From Geosiphon pyriformis (lineage: Eukaryota > Glomeromycota > Glomeromycetes > Archaeosporales > Geosiphonaceae): a DNA stretch of 64,000 nucleotides. The notes below the pieces were generated by a model that saw only the letters and a program-made list of their open reading frames with translations, was not told the origin of the DNA and searched no databases. Of this stretch, positions 57,761 to 64,000 are shown piece by piece (positions within the stretch are counted from its first letter, which is position 1; each line of letters opens with the position of its first letter). The stretch is from the NCBI GenBank assembly GCA_016748015.1, contig JAAOMT010000098.1:127368-191367 (forward strand). The letters are read 5' to 3'. The translations under genes were made by a program, and so were the position numbers.

Positions 57761-58017
57761 TTTATTAAACAAATTAATTTTTTTTTTATTTACAAATAAA
57801 GTCTAATTATTATTTAATATAATATAACTATTTAAAATTCTAAATTAAATATAATTTATGTACTTGTTACATATAACAAATAATTTTTTTGATTCTTTCT
57901 TTTATTGATCTCTTGATTACAACAGAAGTAAAGATTTATCAAAGATTTATTTAGTTTTTTTTCTTCTTTTTTTTTGTATTTCTTTAATTATTTCTTTTAA
58001 TTTATCTTTTTTTATTA

Positions 58018-59847
58018 TAATAGAACTGGTAAACTCTTCTGTTAATGGTTTTGGTTTGGGTTTGGCTAGTTTAAAAACCTGTTCAAACACCAAGAAAAAA
58101 TGTGCAGAGAGTATTTATTCTTACAGTATGTCTTATAAGAAACTAAAAAAGCTTAATACAGATATCAGTATAATCAATTTGTTTATTGGTTTTTAAAGTC
58201 TTAAAGATATTAGTGTCTTTAATAAAACTCTGTAGTGTTTTGAAATAACAAAGTTAATAAAAAAGCCAGTAATATTAGCAGTTTATTGGATATGAAAAAT
58301 ATGAAGAATATAGTGACTAATAAAATTAACTATACAAATTCAAATAATTTAATAGTCATCAATAATATGGATAATATTATATTGCAGAAAACTCACACTT
58401 AAACATATGTATTGAGTTATTTACCAAAAACTTTTTTATTTGTAAATTTTAACAATAACAACAATATTTTATTGCTTCTATTATTTAAGTTTAATAGTTC
58501 TAAACAACTTTTATTAGTTAAGTCATATGTGTCAAAAAAATAGAGTTTTAATTTGGCAAAATTATTTGCAATAAATATTGAGTTGTTTATCATTTTTGGC
58601 AAAATTAATAGTAATAAATTATTATGTGTAAAAAATATTTTCTATTGTGTAAATAGTTTTGGAGAAGCTTTTACTTTCTCAAAGTTTCCAAAAATAATTA
58701 AATATTCTTTTACATCTGAGTTGAGTTTAAAAAAAACTAAAAAGATGGCTGTTAGTAAGAAAATTTTAATTAATAATAATATAAAAAAACAAATAACTAC
58801 ACAGATCAAATCATAATTATTAAGAAGATTCCAGTAGATTTTCTCAAAATTGACAAGATTATTTCAATTAAAATACAGCTTATTGGTTTATGACAAAAGA
58901 TTCTAATAGAATTTGAGTCATTAGATAGTGCTAGTTTGGTTGTATCTAAGTAGTTTATTCTTATAGAAAAAAACTCTGTACATGTGGTTTTGGTAATTAG
59001 TAATAAACAGTTGTGGATTTTAAGAGATTTTTATTGAGCTTTGTTGTATATTCTGCTAATTAGCACTACTGTTCATGATTTTTTTAATTTGTTAGAATTA
59101 TACAGTAAAAAACTTGTTTTATTGACTGTAATTCCAATTTATATGTATATAATAAATGTGTTATAATTTGTTTTGTTAATGAAGCATTCAAAAAAACTGC
59201 TATTAGTTCTATTCTAGTTTTTAAGCATGTAAATTTGTGCTAAACTGGTCTTTCTTTGGTCTATTGTGCTTAATATAAACAATTTGGTCATATTTTTGGT
59301 ATATGTTCAATAAATAAGAATTTGGGTAATTACAGTAAACAATTAGTTATCTTTTAAGATTAGATGAATTTATTAAATATATAAAAAAAAAATAGGCATT
59401 AATTATTTGTCTGGTCTTATTTAATAAAAAAACTTAAACTCAAATTGCTGAAAATTTTATTTCTTATGTAGTGTTTTCAGTTTTTCTGCTGAATTCTTTT
59501 AATATGAATAATAGATTTGTCACTTTGAGTATAATTTTACTAGTCTTATAAAACAAATTGACAAGCTGACTAAAAAATTAGATGCACTTGGGCCAATGGT
59601 TTTTTAGTCTAGCTTTGAACATTAACTGTTGGTAATTATTTTATTACAAAATCAAAGAGCAAATATAATAATAAGTAAGAGTTTAAGTGTATTTATTAGT
59701 AATAAAACTGTTGTGAAAACAATGTTTATAGATTTTTTTGTAGTTTCTAAATTGAAAGACAGTTTAATAAGTCTTTCAAATATAATTATAAGTCTTTTAA
59801 CCAAAATAAACAATCTTGTTTTAGGATCAAGATTTCTTTTTTCTTAA
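58018..59847 (+). pseudogene. LINE copy 7 ORF1, heavily degraded
   Basis: The start is ATAGAACTGGTA, as in copy 1 (ATG lost). Recognisable pieces: NGFGLGLASL, SYSMSYKKLKK, LFAINIELFIIFGK (58,560-58,600), FGEAFTFSKFPKIIKYSFTS, then the RRM-like and RDFY regions in shifting frames. The knuckle trace is at about 59,260-59,310 (CA-Y-KQFG-H). C-terminal LLQNQRANIIIS, then LISLSNIIISLLTKIN, corresponds to copy 4. The overlap site has decayed to AATAAC (ATG and TGA both lost). Numerous stops. Confidence 0.75.
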
Positions 59848-62800
59848 TAACTAATCTTGTTTAAAAGTTTGCTATATGTAATATTAGAGATATTAATGTT
59901 TTTGCTAAGCAGAAAAATATTGTTTATTAGCATATAGATTCAAATAATATGGTTTCTATTATTATTAGAACAAAATTAAGGTCTATTATTAGGCTCTAGA
60001 TTGTAAACAAGTTTAATAGAATGTGAATTTTTACATCTGGTTTAGATAAAAACTTTTTGAAGCTAGAGTAATAATTATTATAAACAATTCTCTGGCTTAA
60101 TATGTTTCTAAAATAGAAGAAGTTTTTGGTTATGTTGTTTCTGTATGGTTTTTTTTCAAGAACAGATTTTTAATTATGATTCTTGGTTTGTATGCTGGTG
60201 CTTCTGCTGAGGTCAGATTTGTTTTAGCTTTAGAAGTTAACTTTTTTATAGCTAAAACAGTTAACTTCAGTAGTTTTGTGGTTTTGAATAAGAATTTTAA
60301 CAAAAATAGATCTTGAAAAAGTGTAAATTTTAAGTTCTGTTTAAATTTAAATTTGGTCAATGCATTTAGTAGATATTTATTAGTTAATGTTTCTATTTGA
60401 AGCAACTTAAAGAATGTTAAAAAGATCATTGATTACATTTTTGTAAATAAAGATTTGTTATCTGCAATTGCTAATCATAAGATTAAATTTGCATTTGAAT
60501 TTTTCAATACTAATTACAAGGCTGTTTTAGTTTTGATTAGTTTAAGTAGTCTTTTAGATGTTTAATTGAATAATATAAAAAAGCAGTCTAACAAAAATCA
60601 CTGAAAGTTCAGAATAAAAGACATAAATAAAATTAAGTGAACTTATTTTAAGAAATATTCTTCTAATAAATTGTTAATTTTGACAAATATGTTTATAAAA
60701 ACAGAGATTTCTGGAAATTTAGATTTAATATGAGAAGTATTAAAAAAGGTAATAGTAAATTTAGTTAACAAAATTTTTTCTAGACATTGGTATAATATTT
60801 TTAATTGCTCAAGGAACAAACAGTCATCAAAATTTTTTAAGTTAAAATTGCTAACTGTTAAAATGGCTAAAGCTCTAAAGTCAAAAAATGTGCTTAAGTT
60901 GGAATTTCTATTTCATACTTAATTGGCCATTAATAAAAACAAAGCTTTGAAGATATAAAACTTGATTCAGAATAGCACCAAGTTAATAGAAATTTTCAAC
61001 TGCTTGTTTAATATATAAAAAAGTTATCTCAAGTCCAAAATACATAAATTTAAAACTTCTGAAAATACTGTTATCAAATGTACAATCAAGAAAAAAATGA
61101 GAAACTTCTGTTCAGACAAAAGATAGATAATTAAAAATATATTAAAAAAGTTTTTTTATAAGATGGTGTTTGATTATTTAATAGTTGATAATAAATTGGT
61201 TCTGAAATTTAAGAACATTAAGATTAAAGTTAATACTATTATAGAGAGTTAGACTAAAAAGTGTGTGGTTTTTGAGTTTTTGTCTGAACTTTAGACTAAT
61301 CAGTATGCTCTTTTAAATCATATGAACAATAATGCATTTTCAAATGTTATAAAGATTATCAATTTTGAAAAGTTGGTACAGATGTTTAAAAATTTGCCAA
61401 ATGAAAAAGCTGTTAATTTAAGTGATATTTTTAATGAATAGTAGAAACATTGTAATAATGATATGCTTAGATGTTTTTTGAGTCTTTTGAATATATGTTT
61501 GACTTTGAATATAGTTTTGGCTTTGTAGAAAAAAGCATAAGTTTTAATGATTTCTAAGCCTTATAATTAGAATGAAATCTTAATAAACATTTAACTTATT
61601 GCTCTAATTGAGATAACCAGGAAAATTTTTTCTAAGATTTTTTTAAATCGAATTTTTTTTGCTTATAGCTGTTTTAATGTGTTTTGTGGAGACAACTTTT
61701 CTGTCTTGAAAAATATTTTAACACAATTACTTATTTTTACTGTCAGATTTATAGTTAAAGATGTTTTAAAAAAGAACAAAGAAATTTGGTTGGTTTTATA
61801 AAACATGTAAAAAATGTATAACTCTGTTAACTGAGCTTATTTAAGAGCTAATTTGTGATACATTAAAATATGTAAAAAGTTTATTGGTTTTTTTGGTATT
61901 ATTTATAAGAATAAAATAAATAAAATGATAACAAATTTTGGTCTTTCTGGTAGTTATTAGGTGCATAATGATCTGAATTAGAATAAAATGTTCTCTTCTT
62001 TTCTTTGAAAAAATTTTTATAATCTTCTTTTATATAAGGTAAAGAAACATAAACATTTGTGTAAATACTGTATTAACACTAGTTTTGTGGCTAAGACAGA
62101 TAAAATTGAAATAAAAAATAAAAAAACTTTTTTTTTTGCAGCTGGTATTTTTGTTGATAACACTATTTGGATTGGAAACAGTCAGGCATCTACACAATAT
62201 ATATTAAATATTGTCAACAAATTTTTTTTGATTAATAATATTTCAATTAACAATAATAAGACTATGACTATTCTCATTAATTACATAGTTAAGAATGTCA
62301 TTTTGAAGATCAGTAATTTGCTGATTTTAATTGCTAAGAATAGTAAACCACATAGATACTTAAAGATTTTTTTGTTAACTGAAGATCTATTCAGATTTAG
62401 TTTGGTTAAAACTTACTCTAATGTTAGGTTTTTTTTCTAATGTGGTGTTAAGAAAAGTAATTACTAACAAACAGTTCTTATATTTAATATTAGCAGTTTT
62501 ATAGTCTATTATTAACTACTGGTCACAGCTTAGTTTTGTTTTGTTTTATTTAATGTATGTTATAAATAAAATACTATGATTAAAAAAGATCTCAAGTTAA
62601 AAACCAATTTGCTAAGAGATTTTTTCAATAAGGCTTTGCATCATCTATTTCTATATAATTTAAAGTCTTTTAACCAAATTTAGATTGAAAGAAAATTAGC
62701 TTTATTGGTTACTTTTTTTAATGCTTCTAGTATTTTTAAGCATTTATTTGAACACAGATTTTTGAATTTGCAAATTTTAAGGTACTTTTTTAAATTCTTT

Positions 62801-63065
62801 GCAATTTTTTGTTAAGCTATATGTCAGTTTAGTAACCAATTTTTTAGCTAAAATAGTAAAAATTTTTTTACTTAATGAGTTATTTATTATAAACAATTTG
62901 CTCAATACATTTTGCAATCTGAAAAATTTTTTAATGTTAAATATTTTGGGTAAATTCTTATATTATAATTCAATGTGCTCTTCAAAATAATTTAGTGTTA
63001 TATTTGATAACAGATTTCTGGACAAAAAGAGTAGTATAATGAATTAAAAAACTTTTTATATAATT
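59844..63065 (+). pseudogene. LINE copy 7 ORF2, EN-RT part only, degraded
   Basis: Endonuclease traces: CNIRDINVFAKQK (about 59,880), LNKNFNKN (GGD lost), IDYIFVNKDL (about 60,430) and the FNTNYKAV site where DH is expected. RT: motif A region VYNSVN followed by a stop (Asp to Asn, about 61,818-61,835), motif C GIFVDNTIWIG (62,146-62,175; second Asp to Asn), KPHRYLKIFLLTED. Thumb traces continue to about 63,050 (LDKKSSIMN, stop, KTFY). RNase H and beyond are missing from this strand. Confidence 0.82.
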
Positions 63066-63069
63066 AATG

Positions 63070-64000
63070 ACTAAAAAACTATAAATAAAGCCAAATTTGT
63101 ATTAGTTAAAAACTACTAAATAGTAAAATATTTATTCAATAAATTCTAATAAACAGAAAAATCTAAGCTGTAAACAAAACTATAATCTAAAAACTTTATT
63201 TTATTATAATATACATACAATACATTTGAATAACTGTAATTGTATAAGTGTTTTCTAATTATTATTGGCAATCTTTTGTGTAAAGTTTTTATTAAGTACA
63301 TATGTAAATTAGTAATAACTTTGTTTATGTATTTAAAAGCCATATAAAAATTAGAATGTCAAACTGAAACAGTATATTTTTAATTAATATTACTAATATG
63401 TAAAAGATTTATAACATTAAAATTCAATCTAACTTTCTATTGAAAATGTTTTATAGTATTATTCATAGTTCTAATAAAATAATGAATATTATTAGACATT
63501 ATTTTATTATCAGCTATTAGAAAATTTTTTTTAATATTACTGAAAAGACAAGTCTTAAAGAAGTAGTCTAATCTGCCAACTTATTAGTATGCTCATTGTT
63601 TAATACATCCAAATAACCTTTTATCTTGGTTTAATTTACAGAAATATTTTTATTTCTGACCAAATTATTAATATAATAGTGCTTTATTCAATATTTGTTG
63701 TAAAAATTAGGTGTTATTAATTTTAATTTAGCTTAATATGTATTTAAAAAAGTTTAACTGTTAGAATAAATTGTAACTTTAAATAAAATTGGAATAAACT
63801 TAAGAGTTAGAGCAATAATTTATATTTCAGCCAAAATTAAAGACAACAATTTATTAATTTTTATATTTGTATACAAACTCAGATCAGAAAAATAGGCAAT
63901 TATATTATTTATAACACCAAAAAGCCAAAGTTTTTAACTAAACTATCAATGTAAATTGAGATTTTAAGCAAAAATACATTCTTTAAATTAGAACAAATAA
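63070..64000 (-). mobile_element. LINE sequence 8, inverted: RNase H and C-terminal finger
   Basis: Read on the minus strand from the window edge. RNase H starts with SIYIDSLVKNFG (expected YTDGSLK, about 63,920-63,955). Then SLILAEI followed by a stop and IIALTLKFIP (about 63,785-63,850), KIKGYLDVLNNEHTNKLAD (about 63,575-63,635), and the finger region HMYLIKTLHKRLPIIIRKHL, VYYNKIKFLDYSFV (63,150-63,310). It fades out at about 63,075. This is exactly the portion missing from copy 7, in opposite orientation. The element continues beyond 64,000. Confidence 0.75.

Larger units (their letters stand above)
57885..63065 (+). mobile_element. LINE copy 7, 3'-truncated at an inversion junction
   Basis: The leader (TTTATTGATCTCTTGATTAC) is a diverged form of that in copies 1 and 2. 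ORF1 58,018-59,847, ORF2 from 59,844. LINE homology on the plus strand stops just before RNase H, at about 63,055. No 3' UTR or A-tail is present; LINE sequence on the opposite strand follows immediately. Very AT-rich and rich in stops. Confidence 0.85.

Noticed and set aside
5842-63065. An alternative genetic code (TGA or TAG read as Trp) to explain in-frame stops
   Set aside because: TAA, TAG and TGA all occur at Trp positions and also at Gln positions, together with catalytic Asp-to-Asn losses. This is decay, not recoding.

Overview
The window looks like a repeat-rich, very A+T-rich stretch of a fungal nuclear genome, most likely an arbuscular mycorrhizal (Glomeromycotina) species such as Rhizophagus or Gigaspora. 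Three things point there: a BTB-BACK-TLDc gene of the type strongly expanded in those fungi, short GT-AG introns of about 65 bp, and a large load of decayed LINE-type retrotransposons in an AT-rich background. The assignment comes from family recognition, not from a search.

Layout. 1-1,580: a broken BTB-BACK-TLDc gene on the minus strand whose TLDc part runs into an 18-bp (six-residue) tandem repeat. 2,995-4,282: two tandem copies of an unidentified ~320-bp repeat beside an LTR-like sequence. 5,715-13,625: LINE copy 1, split by an insertion related to that LTR-like sequence. 14,560-15,790: relics of a retroelement gag. 16,009-18,900: a GC-richer island with 325-bp inverted arms, pieces of unrecognised spliced genes and a repeated hairpin. 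19,907-26,740, 27,195-34,006 and 34,340-40,890: LINE copies 2, 3 and 4, head to tail. 44,928-47,406: LINE copy 5, a different lineage that keeps ORF1 and the 3' end but has lost nearly all of ORF2. 48,826-49,560: a pogo-like DDE transposase relic. 55,055-57,760 and 57,885-63,065: LINE copies 6 (5'-truncated) and 7. 63,070-64,000: LINE sequence 8 on the minus strand. The rest is AT-rich DNA in which I see no gene.

The LINEs share one architecture. ORF1 has an RRM-like region and a CCHC zinc knuckle. ORF2 (about 1,545 codons) carries an apurinic-type endonuclease, a reverse transcriptase, an RNase H and a CCHC-like finger, followed by a conserved ~125-bp 3' UTR and an A-run. In the better copies the ORF1 stop and ORF2 start overlap in ATGA, which suggests termination-reinitiation. 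Every copy is dead, and decay is dominated by G-to-A and C-to-T changes: Trp and Gln codons became stops, and catalytic Asp became Asn. Six of the seven LINE bodies with a clear 3' part lie on the plus strand in head-to-tail order. The host-type gene at the left edge and the GC island do not show this decay. The window is therefore best read as a transposon graveyard shaped by cytosine deamination (RIP-like or methylation-driven) beside small preserved islands.
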